DNA of 64,000 nt from Phycisphaeraceae bacterium (GCA_020831765.1 JAFIFY010000093.1:1-64000), one strand, 5' to 3'; positions 25,801-34,749 are shown, counted from the stretch's first letter. Made by a program: numbers and translations. Notes: generated by a model from the sequence alone, not told the origin.

Positions 25801-28093
25801 AATTGCGAGTACCTTCGGCGTGACGAGCATCGTGACGGTTGATGGCCCTGGCTCAACATGGATCAACAGCCAGTTTCTGACTGTGGGGTCGCAGGGTGAT
25901 GGCATTCTCGTGATCTCCAGTGGTGGTGTGGTCAGTAGCGAAGGCGGTACGGTCGCCGGTGGCTCCAACGCGACCGGCACGGTGACGGTGGATGGCGCCG
26001 GCTCGATGTGGACCAACAGTGGCGACCTAACCATCGGTTGGTCCGGCGCGGGTGTGTTATCGATCCTCAGTGGGGGTACGGTAAGCGCAGCGGGAGAAAC
26101 TTATGTCGCTCGAAACCCCGGTTCGTCAGGCACGATCGATTTTGGCCAGGGAACACTCACCACCGCTGGCTTATGGTCGGTTCCCGCGGCATTGACGGGT
26201 ATGGGTACCATCGACGCCAAAGGCATTGTGAGCGACGTTAACTTGGCTTTCGACTCGTTGCAGGGGCCGCAGCAGAGCTTCATCATCAACGAGTACGTCA
26301 CCGTCAACCTGCAACCAGACGGCTCAGGCAGTCTGGGTGTTGGCTACCGGGCTTCGGGTACGCTTGCGACCTCCGAGGGTGTGGCGATCGGCTCGACCGT
26401 CGGTTACCTTGGCTACGAGACCGGCTCGTCCGGTGCAGCGACCATCGACGGTCCCGGCTCGGCGTGGATCATCAGTGGCCATCTCTGGGTCGGCCGTGCG
26501 GGTGACGGTACGCTGACGATCACCGACGGTGGATCGGTCAGCAACACAACCGGTCGCATCGCCGATCTTTCCGGATCCACGGGCAAGGTGACGGTGGACG
26601 GTCCAGACTCGACGTGGGCCAACAGTGGCGATCTCTGGGTCGGCCGTGCGGGTGACGGTACGTTGACGATTACCGATGGGGGCACCGTCAGCAACGCAGT
26701 AGCCCGGATTGCCGAGCAGGACGGCACCAAGGGTGTGGTGACCGTCGACGGTCCCGGATCGACGTGGACCAACAGCGGCGATCTCCATCTTGGCGCGCAT
26801 ACTTCTTGGATGTCTGGTGGGCCGGGTGGTGACGGCACGATGACAATCAGCAATGGCGGTGCCGTTAGCAATCGATACGGAATGATCGCCGCGATGTCCC
26901 GCTCGACAGGCGCGGTAACGGTCGAGGGTGCCAACTCGACGTGGATCAATAGCGAAGGACTTGACGTTGGCCGGGGCGGCCATGGTACCATGTCGATTCT
27001 TGATGGGGGGCTTGTCAGTAGCGCAGGAGGCCGCATTGCCGCTCTAGGCAGCGTCTCAGCGGGCACGGTTGTGGTTTCAGGCCCGGGCTCGACGTGGTTG
27101 AATCACGGCGATCTCACTGTCGGAAGGTCTGACGAAGGTACGCTGACGATCGCAAACGGTGGAAGAGTCAGCAATATGAGCGGTCGCCTTGGCGAGTTAT
27201 TCCGAGGACGGGGTATGGTAACGGTCGACGGCGTCGGCTCAACGTGGACGAATAGTGGCGATCTTTACGTTGGCGACCAAGGCAATGGTACCCTGACTAT
27301 CGTCGATGGCGGTACCGTCAGTAGTCTGGCCGGCTATGTCGGCGATTATCCCGGTGAAACGAGCACGGTAGTCGTTGATGGCCTCGGCTCAACGTGGACG
27401 CTCGGTGGTATGCTACAGATGGGTCGATTGGGCGGCGAAGGAGAATTATTCATCCACGACGGTGGGGCGGTGGCCAACACCGAAGCGCGACTCGGCATTG
27501 CCTCCGGCTCAAGGGGTACGGTCGAGGTGGATGGTACGGGCTCAACCTGGACCAACAGTGGTAGGATTTTCGTGGGCATGTCGGGTGAGGCATCACTTTC
27601 GATCACCGCGGGCGGCATGGTGAGTAATACGCTCGGGTTCGTGGGTAACGGCACTGGCTCATTGGGCGTTGTGAACGTGGATGGATACGGTTCGATGTGG
27701 CTAAACAGCAACGATCTTTATATCGGCCGGGATGGCGACGGGATTCTGACCATCACCAACCGCGGCCTGGTCCAGGTTGATGGCCGGCTCCTTATCGACC
27801 CGTTCGGGCGCGGCGGCACAGATTACATCGCCATGGACACCGGCGGGATGCTGAAACTTCTGGGTGACGGTGCTGCGGATATCGATGCGTTCCTGTGGCT
27901 GGGGCTTTTCGTCGGTTCCAATGACATCCGCTATTGGGATGGCGTTGCCTGGGACAACATTCTCAACGCCACGCCGGGGATTCACTACACCCTCAGCTTC
28001 GATGGCACGCATACCACACTGACGGTCCCTGAGCCGGCGTCGCTTTCGCTGCTGGCTCTGGGCGGCATGGCCCTGCTTGGGCGGCGTCGGTGA
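22865..28093 (+). CDS. Giant T5SS/PEP-CTERM-associated repeat surface protein (1742 aa)
   Basis: A basic N-terminus and hydrophobic stretch (MLALLAGCATLALTTAPALAAV) form an export signal after the GTG start. About 24 repeats of roughly 48 residues follow, each built on VDGPGSTWTNSG-L-VG-GTL-I-NGG-VS, the T5SS/PEP-CTERM-associated repeat predicted to form a beta-solenoid. Three longer inserts (around 23610-23980, 24840-25220, 26080-26460) share DFGxGTL...GTGTIxxxGxVxDxNLxFD and give a higher-order period of about 1.24 kb. The end, VPEPASLSLLALGGMALLGRRR, is a canonical PEP-CTERM sorting signal processed by an exosortase, which is not in the window. There is no autotransporter beta-barrel. It is likely a cell-surface or matrix protein. 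Confidence 0.9.
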   Translation: MPKISLSRCGRAANAAGCPIAPQTALNRKQRRSKRRDKAMLALLAGCATLALTTAPALAAVTATGEVFPTDPLLWRGGTFAYIGRHGVGSLTVEGGSGITSSRGYLGEFAGSQGMVTVDGPGSTWTNGGLLYVGYRGHGTLSVLSGAEVIGGSISVGLYQGSTGSVIVDGPGSTLTSREGNALNVGFQGDGTLSLLNGAELITSTSFIARRVNSTGMVTVDGPGSMWTNARDLTVGSEADGALWITNGGTVSVGWATYIAREAGSSGVIVFDGGTLNTSSLLAASAELTGTGTINTNGIVRDLDLIFDSTQGLQRSFTINDNVAVNLNVDGSGAIGVGFAGSAVMTIADGRVVSSSDGYLGYRAGSVGTATVQGPNSAWLKSNELYVGREGEGVLSISSGGTVASHWGYVASESGSTGLVEVEGTGSSWSVDTNLSIGRAGFGTLSIANGGEVSNGLGRIAESAQSTGNVVVDGDGSVWTNLGTLLVGERGEGTLIITNGGQVASSRGIIGDLAGSTGSVTVEGVGSTWTMTQTSGATSAGALTVGSSGSGTLSILGGGIVTNVDGWIGSNDANATGSVVVHGPDSTWTTRDMFVGGSGSGMLSIHDGGAVNSRHVTIGRGSGSTGTVTVDGVGSVWTSTGDLTLGRYGSATLSISNGGLVSVAGETHVAERAGSAGQVVFDNGTLTTRVLWVNPTDYSGTGTINANGLVSDLNLVFDVDRGAQHGFTLIDNVTLNVDFDGSGRLGIGYRGSGAMSIADGVSIGSTEGYVGYESGSSGMVIVDGSGSTWANSGRLDVGREGDGTMSIVDGGVVSSAEGRIAAQSKTSTSTVSVTGPGSMWLLEGSLIVGRSGDGTLMISNGGTVSSGGGGIGDSFGSTGKVTVDGPDSTWTNTGNLDLGGVAPFFSSSLGGDGELTISNGGTVSSREGRIGNARQSTGTVTVDGAGSTWTNSHDLRIGLAGIGTLSITNGGTVVNPGGRIASTFGVTSIVTVDGPGSTWINSQFLTVGSQGDGILVISSGGVVSSEGGTVAGGSNATGTVTVDGAGSMWTNSGDLTIGWSGAGVLSILSGGTVSAAGETYVARNPGSSGTIDFGQGTLTTAGLWSVPAALTGMGTIDAKGIVSDVNLAFDSLQGPQQSFIINEYVTVNLQPDGSGSLGVGYRASGTLATSEGVAIGSTVGYLGYETGSSGAATIDGPGSAWIISGHLWVGRAGDGTLTITDGGSVSNTTGRIADLSGSTGKVTVDGPDSTWANSGDLWVGRAGDGTLTITDGGTVSNAVARIAEQDGTKGVVTVDGPGSTWTNSGDLHLGAHTSWMSGGPGGDGTMTISNGGAVSNRYGMIAAMSRSTGAVTVEGANSTWINSEGLDVGRGGHGTMSILDGGLVSSAGGRIAALGSVSAGTVVVSGPGSTWLNHGDLTVGRSDEGTLTIANGGRVSNMSGRLGELFRGRGMVTVDGVGSTWTNSGDLYVGDQGNGTLTIVDGGTVSSLAGYVGDYPGETSTVVVDGLGSTWTLGGMLQMGRLGGEGELFIHDGGAVANTEARLGIASGSRGTVEVDGTGSTWTNSGRIFVGMSGEASLSITAGGMVSNTLGFVGNGTGSLGVVNVDGYGSMWLNSNDLYIGRDGDGILTITNRGLVQVDGRLLIDPFGRGGTDYIAMDTGGMLKLLGDGAADIDAFLWLGLFVGSNDIRYWDGVAWDNILNATPGIHYTLSFDGTHTTLTVPEPASLSLLALGGMALLGRRR

Positions 28094-28240
28094 GATTTCG
28101 CATGGTGGCGTGACTGCTCCCTATGCGCAGGGCGCGGCTATGCCTCCTTAATGGCACGATAGCGGTTCGCAAAGCACACCTGTGCAAAACAGCCGATTAT
28201 CCTTCAACCTTCCTCAGAAATGTCCCGTGGCCGCGCTGTG

Positions 28241-28471
28241 TCAGGCTTCTTCGCCCGGCGATGCGGACCCGGTCTTGAGCACGGACTTGGCCTGAAGCCC
28301 CTTTTCACCTTCGATCAGTTCATACTCGACGACCTCGCCGTCCTTGAGACTGCGAAATCCATCACCGTTGATCTGGCTGAAGTGAACAAACACATCCGCG
28401 CCCTCCGGCCCATTGATGAACCCATAGCCTTTCTTGGGATCGAACCACTTGACTTGCCCCTTCTGTGCCAT
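28241..28471 (-). CDS. Cold-shock domain protein (CspA family)
   Basis: The 76-residue nucleic-acid-binding protein starts MAQKGQVKWFDPKKGYGFING. RNP1 (KGYGFI) and RNP2 (DVFVHFSQI) are both present, followed by LKDGEVVEYELIEGEKGLQAKSV. It is expected to bind single-stranded RNA and DNA as a chaperone. A short SASPGEEA tail extends past the domain. The gene has a long upstream region (376 nt) that may be an untranslated leader, as in other csp genes, and is convergent with the PEP-CTERM gene. Confidence 0.95.
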   Translation of the reverse strand: MAQKGQVKWFDPKKGYGFINGPEGADVFVHFSQINGDGFRSLKDGEVVEYELIEGEKGLQAKSVLKTGSASPGEEA

Positions 28472-28847
28472 GACACGACTCCTGTGAAATGAACAAATCG
28501 CTGGACCCGGGCCATGGGCCCGCCAGCTTGTCACTGATCAGCAATGCCGACTCGAGACCTGAATGCATCGTCGGTCTCCTGAATATCCCCGGCGCTGGGC
28601 TCTGGCAGGACTTCCGCGAACGCGGATCCTGTCGCCCGGCTCGACTACCGGTCCATGGCGGAATTCTTCGGCACGACCGATTCAAAAAAGGCGGTGTGCC
28701 GCAGGTTTCCACCCCGTGGGCAGGCCATGCCTACCCTTGCCTACCGGACTTGCCACAACAACAGTATATCCGCAATCTTGCGAAATGAAACAGCGAAATT
28801 CTCAAAACCACATCAGGTCTGATCATATAGCCGTAATCGGCCCGGAA
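28472..28847 (-). promoter_or_regulatory. Leader and promoter region of the cold-shock gene
   Basis: No gene is seen in these 376 nt. On the minus strand TATACT (complement of 28763-28768) lies 17 nt from a weak GTTTCA -35 (complement of 28786-28791). A start near 28756 would give a leader of about 285 nt, in the range of known cspA mRNA leaders. The AT-rich end at 28780-28847 also covers the end of the HEPN-like gene's downstream region. Confidence 0.4.
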
Positions 28848-29231
28848 TCAGATAATTCTTACGAACAGGCCGAGCGTGATCAGGAGCGCGATCAACGCGG
28901 CGAATGCAAGAAGTAGGGCTCGGCGATTCACGCGGGAAGCGCTGTGGCTGCCACCTGATCTTGCGATCCGGTCCAGTTCGCGTCGACACTGTTCGGCCGC
29001 GCGGCTGAAGCCCCGTCGATCATCCAAGCGCGTCGTGCGCTCATCATGAAGAAGTTTGTTGCGCATTGTGGCGATGAACCTTGCCCGTCGCACCCAGCCC
29101 TCGGGCAATCGATCCTCGACCGAGTTGATCTTTTCGTGCAGCCCCCGGCCGCGAGCGCCCAAGAGTCGCTCCAGTGCGCTCTCAAGCGACTTGGCCGCAT
29201 CGATGGCCAGGTCCCGATCCGACCGCTTCAT
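28848..29231 (-). CDS. Tail-anchored HEPN/DUF4145-like small protein
   Basis: The 127-residue protein is not recognised with certainty. A helical cytosolic part contains MRNKLLHDE at 56-64. RNKLLH (57-62) fits the RNxxxH (Rx4H) motif that forms the RNase site of HEPN domains and also appears in DUF4145-type proteins. The C-terminus carries one clear transmembrane helix (ALLLAFAALIALLITLGLFV) ending three residues before the stop, so the domain would face the cytoplasm as a tail-anchored protein. Its ATG overlaps the TGA of the AcpH-like gene, indicating co-translation. No antitoxin-like partner is adjacent. Confidence 0.5.
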   Translation of the reverse strand: MKRSDRDLAIDAAKSLESALERLLGARGRGLHEKINSVEDRLPEGWVRRARFIATMRNKLLHDERTTRLDDRRGFSRAAEQCRRELDRIARSGGSHSASRVNRRALLLAFAALIALLITLGLFVRII

Positions 29232-29875
29232 GCCGCATCCTCCTCGGCCAGCGCGTGAGTCGGGAAGCCGATGACCGGCCGAACCCGACTGTCGGCCGAA
29301 GCCAATCGCCGAACCAGTTCGGACCAGAGCGGAATGAAGCAGGCTCGAAGCTCACGAGGGTGATCTCGCAGCCAGTCGGCCCCGGCGGTCATGTCCACTT
29401 GTCGATTGAAGCGTGCGCTCAGGCGATCTGACATCATGGCCAGGATGCTGGCGATCCCATCGGGGGTCGCATAGAGGCCCAGCCAGTCATCATCGGCCAG
29501 ACGATGGAGCGTGGAGCGAACCTGAGGCGTGACCCGCCATGATTCGGCCTGAAGGTCGCGATATGCCTCCCGGCGGAAGTGGTCGGCCGGCTCGGTGTGG
29601 TAGCTCGACCAGTGCGCGGCCAGCTCGTGGTCGAGAAGCACATCGGCCACCACCCCGGAGAAACGTCCCACCACCGGGCGCAGCGCTGCCCGCAGACGCA
29701 GATGCGCGGCATGGCCATCGGTCAGCACATCCACCTGCCGATGCTGGCCCATGGCCTGGTTGATCCGGACGGTGGCGCTGAGCAGGTCGTGCGGACGGCC
29801 TAAGTCGGGCATCAGGCTGCCCAGGCGCGACTCGGCATGTGGGGAACAGAGAGCAAGATGAGCCAGGAAATTCAA
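29228..29875 (-). CDS. Acyl carrier protein phosphodiesterase-like (AcpH family) protein
   Basis: The 215-residue protein is assigned a TTG start at 29875, which gives the family N-terminus MNFLAHLALCSPHAESRLGSLMPDLGR; an open frame continues upstream to 29938. AcpH enzymes begin NFLAHLxLA...RLGNLMGDFVKG. The later HRQVDVLTDGHAAHLRLRAALRPVVGRFSGVVADVLLDHELAAHW matches the HD-like helical core (IxxHRxIDxFTDxHPxV...DxxFDHxLAxHW). The activity in enterobacteria is removal of phosphopantetheine from acyl carrier protein; distant homologues are of unknown role. It forms a two-gene unit with the HEPN-like gene. Confidence 0.7.
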   Translation of the reverse strand: MNFLAHLALCSPHAESRLGSLMPDLGRPHDLLSATVRINQAMGQHRQVDVLTDGHAAHLRLRAALRPVVGRFSGVVADVLLDHELAAHWSSYHTEPADHFRREAYRDLQAESWRVTPQVRSTLHRLADDDWLGLYATPDGIASILAMMSDRLSARFNRQVDMTAGADWLRDHPRELRACFIPLWSELVRRLASADSRVRPVIGFPTHALAEEDAA

Positions 29876-30168
29876 ATGACGATCCGATCTTCTGAGTCGT
29901 TGGGTCCGCGTCCGGGTCGATGATGTTCGCCGGTCCAAGCCATGGCCGGGGCTGTGTGGTCCAGCATCGGCATTTACCGAGCCGCGGTTCAGCCCGGCCG
30001 GGAAGTGGGATTGTACGCGCGGCCGGCAATGGCTACACTTTCGACGTCAACTCAAGTTCGCGACCGCGGCCGACGCCGGGCTTGGCCGCGGGCAATGAAA
30101 CCCGCCCGGTTTATTGATGAGTTTTCCCGCATCGTGGCTCCGGCCGCGACGTGGGTATCGGAGTTGAC
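29876..30168. other. Divergent intergenic region
   Basis: The 293 nt between the leftward AcpH-like gene and the rightward PSP1 gene contain GC-rich sequence without a recognisable gene, RNA or strong promoter. A GGAG at 30160-30163 is the ribosome site of the PSP1 gene. Confidence 0.5.
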
Positions 30169-31683
30169 ATGCCCATCTACCCGCTTCCCGTGCTCGAAGA
30201 AGAGGCGAATCCCCCCAAGCCCCATGAGGATCCGATTCCAAGTTCCGTGGTGGTTTCCTATGGCTACATGAAGATGATGGCGGATATTCCCTACGAAGGT
30301 GATGTCCGCCCGCTTCCTGGCCAGAAACTGGTCATCCGTTCCGGACGGGGCACGGAACTGGCCGAGATGCGCGCCACCACCTGCCAGAAGTGCGGCAGGA
30401 ACAAGATCGACCGCAAGCAGCTTAGCCAGTACATCGAGTCATCCGGCGGCAAGCACTATCCCTTCACCACGCAGGGCAAGGCCCTTCGCGTGGCCACGGG
30501 CGAGGACCTTGTCGAGCAGGTGAAGCTGGATGACCGGCGGGCGGCGATGCGTCGGTTCGCGCGGCAGCGGATCGAAGAGCTTCGGTTGAATATGCACCTG
30601 GTCGAGGTCGAGCCGCTCCTGGGCGGCGAGCGGATCATCTTCCATTACACCTCCGAGCAGTGGGTGGATTTCCGCGAACTGGTCCGCCTGCTGGCGGCTG
30701 AGTTTCAGACCCGGATCGAGATGCACCAGGTCAGCCCGCGCGATGAGGCTCGCATCACGGCCGACTATGAACGGTGTGGCCAGCAGTGTTGCTGTCAGAC
30801 CTTTCTCAAATACCTCAGGCCGGTTTCGATGCGCTCGGCCAAGGTGCAGAAGGCGACGCTCGATCCGAGCAAGATATCCGGCCGGTGCGGGCGTTTGATG
30901 TGCTGTCTGCGATATGAAGACGCCAACTATGAGGAACTGCGCAAGAACCTGCCGCATAAGCAGACCCGGGTGATGACCGGAGCCGGACCAGGGACGGTGA
31001 TCGACTCGCAGATCATCACACAACTGGTGATGGTGCGTCTGGATGAGGATGACAGTCAGATGGCGTTTGGCGTGGAAGAGATCGAGATCATGACCCGGGA
31101 GCAGATGACCGAGTACAACGCCCGGCGTGATCAGCGGATGCGTGAGGATGCCGAGCGACGGGAAGCCAATGAGGCCCGGCGCGCGGCCCGAGCCGGTCGC
31201 ATGAGCCCGCCACGTCCCCCGCGAGCCCGGCCCGATACCGAATCAACGCCCCCGGATGAGCAAGTCCCCGATGGCCAGGGCGTGCCGGATGACGAACGGT
31301 CATCGGAAACCACCGGGCTGTCGGACTCATCGACGACGCGGCAAGCTCCGGACGCCGATGCGGCCGACGATTCCCCAGGGCAGCCGGGCGCGAAGCGCCG
31401 CCGACGGCGCGGCGGTCGACGCCGAGGCCGAAGTGGAGGTCAGGGCGGAGAGGGTACCGACATTTCGTCGGATCGGCCTGCAGGGCTCGAGGGCGACGCA
31501 GGCGGTCCATCGTCTAATGAATCGCGGAATGCCGGTGGCCCGCCGCGCGGCAGCGCATCCGGTACGGCACCCGGTGGCGGCGATGAGGCAAAGGGTGGCG
31601 GACGTGGAAAGCGAAAGCGCCGTCGCCGTCGTCGGCCCGGGTCCGATCGCCCCGGCGATTCGGGTTCATCCGGCGGCGATTGA
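30169..31683 (+). CDS. PSP1-domain (RicT/YaaT-like) protein with an Arg/Gly-rich tail
   Basis: The 504-residue protein has the PSP1 C-terminal domain at about residues 100-270: RRFARQRIEELRLNMHLVEVEPLLGGERIIFHYTSEQWVDFRELVRLLAAEF, then RCGQQCCCQTFLKYLRPVSMRSAK and SGRCGRLMCCLRYE. The Cys clusters match the RicT Fe-S ligands. RicT proteins take part in RNA maturation and sporulation control in Bacillus. An N-terminal CQKCGRNK adds a possible metal site. After residue 320 the protein is disordered, with two Arg-rich patches (KRRRRRGGRRRGR and GKRKRRRRRR) separated by Gly/Ser, which suggests RNA binding. ATG 30169 is chosen over GTG 30151 because GGAG lies 6 nt upstream. Confidence 0.85.
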   Translation: MPIYPLPVLEEEANPPKPHEDPIPSSVVVSYGYMKMMADIPYEGDVRPLPGQKLVIRSGRGTELAEMRATTCQKCGRNKIDRKQLSQYIESSGGKHYPFTTQGKALRVATGEDLVEQVKLDDRRAAMRRFARQRIEELRLNMHLVEVEPLLGGERIIFHYTSEQWVDFRELVRLLAAEFQTRIEMHQVSPRDEARITADYERCGQQCCCQTFLKYLRPVSMRSAKVQKATLDPSKISGRCGRLMCCLRYEDANYEELRKNLPHKQTRVMTGAGPGTVIDSQIITQLVMVRLDEDDSQMAFGVEEIEIMTREQMTEYNARRDQRMREDAERREANEARRAARAGRMSPPRPPRARPDTESTPPDEQVPDGQGVPDDERSSETTGLSDSSTTRQAPDADAADDSPGQPGAKRRRRRGGRRRGRSGGQGGEGTDISSDRPAGLEGDAGGPSSNESRNAGGPPRGSASGTAPGGGDEAKGGGRGKRKRRRRRRPGSDRPGDSGSSGGD

Positions 31684-31824
31684 GATCGTCCATGGACCAG
31701 AGTCATGGGGAAACGATCTTCCCCGACCGCTGGCCGGCCGGGGGTGGTATTCTCTGCGTTCCAAACAGGTCGGCCGCGCGTCGCTGGCGGCGGCCATGAA
31801 GGACAGAATCAGGAGCCGGTAGTT

Positions 31825-33429
31825 GTGACCACCGAGACGGCCCAAGATATAAACGCCATGCTGGGCGGCATTGATATTCCGGATCATGTTCGCGATGAAG
31901 TCGTGGTGATTCTCGATTTCGGATCGCAGTATGTTCAATTGATCGCACGAAGGGTGCGTGAAGCCGGGGTATTCAGCGTTCTGGTACCCCCCAACATTCC
32001 GGTGGAAGCTCTTCGGCGGATTCGGCCGCGCGGCATCATCTTCTCAGGCGGGCCGGCCAGTGTTTACTCTGACGAAGCGCCGCATTGCGATCCTGCGATT
32101 CTGAAGCTCGGCGTTCCGGTCCTGGGTATCTGCTACGGCATGCAACTGGGTTGCCGGGTTCTGGGCGCAGGTATCCTTCCGGCCGAACACCGTGAATATG
32201 GGCGTGCGGCCTTGAAGATCAAGACGCCCGGAGGACTTCTGGACCATGTGCCTGATTCGACCACGGTCTGGATGAGTCATGGCGATCAGGTCCACCAGCT
32301 TGGCGATGACTTTCAAGTTCTGGCCTCGACCGATACCTGCCCCGTCGCGGCGGTCCGGCATGTGTCCGAGCCCTTTTACGGCGTTCAGTTTCATCCGGAA
32401 GTGACCCACACGCCGCACGGCACCGACATTCTGGCCAATTTCCTGAATCGAATCTGCGGCTGTGAAGGCCGCTGGCGGATGATGGACTATGTCGAGAGCG
32501 TGCAGCGGAAGGTCCGCGAGCAGGTTGGTGATCGACAGGTCATCTGCGGTCTGAGCGGTGGCGTGGATTCCTCGGTTGTCGCCGCGCTCCTGGGCGGTGC
32601 GCTGGGTGAACGGCTGACATGCGTGTTCGTGGATAACGGATTGCTCCGCAAGGGTGAACGTGCGATGGTCGAAAGCACGTTTCGCGGCCATTTCAAGGTC
32701 GATCTGCGCGTGGTCGATGCCGCGGGCGAGTTTCTGGGAGACCTCAAGGGCATCGACGATCCCCAGGAGAAGCGCCGCCGTATCGGTCACCGTTTTATCG
32801 AGGTCTTCCGCCGCGAAGCTGAATCCATACCGCATGCGAAGTTCCTGGCCCAGGGCACCCTGTACCCGGATGTCATCGAATCCGGCTTCGGTTACTCGGG
32901 GACCGCCGCGAACATCAAGCTCCACCACAACGTCGGCGGCTTGCCCGAGCAACTGGGTTTTGAACTGATCGAGCCATTGCGGAGCCTGTTCAAGGATGAG
33001 GTTCGCAAGATGGGCGAGGTTCTGGGGCTACCCGAGGCCATCGTCTGGCGGCATCCGTTTCCCGGGCCGGGGCTGGCGGTGCGGGTACTGGGCGAAGTTG
33101 AAGAGGAGAAGCTGCGGATTCTCCGCGACTGTGATGAGATTCTCCTGGAAGAGATCGTCGCCGGCTCCCTTTATCGCCGGACAAGCCAGGTCTTCGCCGT
33201 GCTGCTGCCGGTCAAATCCGTGGGGGTCATGGGCGATGGTCGGACCTACGAGCATGTGGTGGCGATCCGTGCGGTGGAGACCCAGGATTTCATGACCGCT
33301 GACTGGGCGAGGATTCCCTACGATGTGCTGGCGACGATTTCCAGTCGGATCATCAACGAAGTGCGCGGCGTCAATCGCGTGGTCTATGACATCAGCTCCA
33401 AGCCACCGGCCACGATCGAGTGGGAGTGA
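31825..33429 (+). CDS. guaA: GMP synthase (glutamine-hydrolysing)
   Basis: The 534-residue enzyme converts XMP to GMP using glutamine. The class I glutamine amidotransferase domain (about 27-212) has [10 protein letters not shown] with catalytic Cys103 and VQFHPEVTH with His190 and Glu192. The ATP-pyrophosphatase domain has the P-loop SGGVDS at 244-249, and the C-terminal dimerisation domain has [13 protein letters not shown] and the final KPPATIEWE. The GTG at 31825 is chosen because AGGAG precedes it by 9 nt and the extra upstream 40 codons have no family similarity. It sits alone between the PSP1 and oxidoreductase genes. Confidence 0.97.
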   Translation: MTTETAQDINAMLGGIDIPDHVRDEVVVILDFGSQYVQLIARRVREAGVFSVLVPPNIPVEALRRIRPRGIIFSGGPASVYSDEAPHCDPAILKLGVPVLGICYGMQLGCRVLGAGILPAEHREYGRAALKIKTPGGLLDHVPDSTTVWMSHGDQVHQLGDDFQVLASTDTCPVAAVRHVSEPFYGVQFHPEVTHTPHGTDILANFLNRICGCEGRWRMMDYVESVQRKVREQVGDRQVICGLSGGVDSSVVAALLGGALGERLTCVFVDNGLLRKGERAMVESTFRGHFKVDLRVVDAAGEFLGDLKGIDDPQEKRRRIGHRFIEVFRREAESIPHAKFLAQGTLYPDVIESGFGYSGTAANIKLHHNVGGLPEQLGFELIEPLRSLFKDEVRKMGEVLGLPEAIVWRHPFPGPGLAVRVLGEVEEEKLRILRDCDEILLEEIVAGSLYRRTSQVFAVLLPVKSVGVMGDGRTYEHVVAIRAVETQDFMTADWARIPYDVLATISSRIINEVRGVNRVVYDISSKPPATIEWE

Positions 33430-33613
33430 CCCGGACGTTGGATGGGTTCACGATATCGGAATTTTCCTCTGGCCAGCCGCGGATCGCACGATGGATGGCC
33501 AATGGCGTTTGTGGCGGATTTGCGCCCCAAGCTGGAGTGATGGCCCCGCAAACGATACACTCTTGGCGTCGAACAGCGCCGGTGTTTTTCGGCGCGGCAA
33601 GGAGATTTGATCG

Positions 33614-34663
33614 ATGTCTGCGTTGGAACGGGTCAGGGTCGCCTTCATCGGTGCCGGGGCTATCTGTACCTCACGGCATCTTCCGAATTTGATGAAGATG
33701 GACGGCGTCGAGGTGGTCACCGTCTGCAATCGAAGCCGCCAGAGCGCTGAGAAGGTGGCCGATGAGTTCAAGTTGCCGGGTGTCGAGACCGACTGGCGGG
33801 CGGTGCTGGCCCGCAAGGATGTGGATGCGGTCTTTATCGGGACCTGGCCATACATGCATGCGGAAATGTCGATCGCGGCGCTGGAGGCGGGCAAGCATGT
33901 GTTCTGCCAGTCGCGCATGTCGATGGATCTTGATGAAGCCCGGGCCATGGTGGCCGCGGCCGAGGCCCGGCCCTCACAGGTCGCCATGCTCTGTCCACCG
34001 CCGCATCGCATGCCCTGGGAACCCTACATCCGCAAGGTGATCCAGGATGGAACGCTGGGCGAGATTCAGCAGGTCCGACTGATCAATCTGAGCGATGCCA
34101 ACCTCGGTCCACTCCACTGGCGTGAGCGCATCGAGTTTTCCGGCAAGCAGATTCTCCAGATCGGCATCTGGGCCGAGACGCTCAACGCCTGGCTGGGTGA
34201 ATATGAATCGCTGGCCGCGACGTTCGATACCCCGATCGCCACCAAGCCGGATGAAGACGGCAAGGACTATTCGATCCAGATTCCGCAGATCGTTCACATC
34301 ATGGGTCGGCTAAAGAGCGGTGTGCCGATCTGCGAGATTCACAGCGGCGTGGCATTGCACAATCATCTCAACGGCCTGACGATCCTGGGTTCGGGCGGCA
34401 CGCTTCGCGTCGATGCGATGAGCAATATCTACCTGGGCCGACAGGGGGAACAGATCAAGGCGATCGATGTGCCACCGGCACTGCAGCGGCCGTGGCGGGC
34501 TGAGCAGGATTTCATTGAAGCCGTCGGCGAGGCTCACGACTCGGGTTCATGGTCGGCTCATCCGGATTTCGCCGAGGGGCTTGGCTACATGCTCAAAATG
34601 GAGGCGATGCACCTGGCCGCCAAGGAAGGGCGGATCGTGCGTCTGGATGAGTTGAAGAACTGA
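33614..34663 (+). CDS. Gfo/Idh/MocA family oxidoreductase
   Basis: The 349-residue protein has ATG 33614 with AAGGAG about 9 nt upstream. The Rossmann domain starts VRVAFIGAGAICTSRHLPNL. The usual EKP motif is replaced by HVFCQSRMSMDLDEA, so the active-site Lys of EKP is not present at that place. The C-terminal domain includes LLQIGIWAETLNAWLGEYES-like sequence (KQILQIGIWAETLNAW). Lack of the catalytic Lys suggests altered chemistry or a non-catalytic role. The substrate is unknown. It precedes the tyrA-proC pair on the same strand with an 86-nt gap. Confidence 0.75.
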   Translation: MSALERVRVAFIGAGAICTSRHLPNLMKMDGVEVVTVCNRSRQSAEKVADEFKLPGVETDWRAVLARKDVDAVFIGTWPYMHAEMSIAALEAGKHVFCQSRMSMDLDEARAMVAAAEARPSQVAMLCPPPHRMPWEPYIRKVIQDGTLGEIQQVRLINLSDANLGPLHWRERIEFSGKQILQIGIWAETLNAWLGEYESLAATFDTPIATKPDEDGKDYSIQIPQIVHIMGRLKSGVPICEIHSGVALHNHLNGLTILGSGGTLRVDAMSNIYLGRQGEQIKAIDVPPALQRPWRAEQDFIEAVGEAHDSGSWSAHPDFAEGLGYMLKMEAMHLAAKEGRIVRLDELKN

Positions 34664-34749
34664 AGCCGGGCCGGACGAACCGCCCGGGCGCGGGGTTCCC
34701 ATCGCTCTTCCGGATTACGTGCCCGCATGCTCGTGCTATCGTATCCGCC

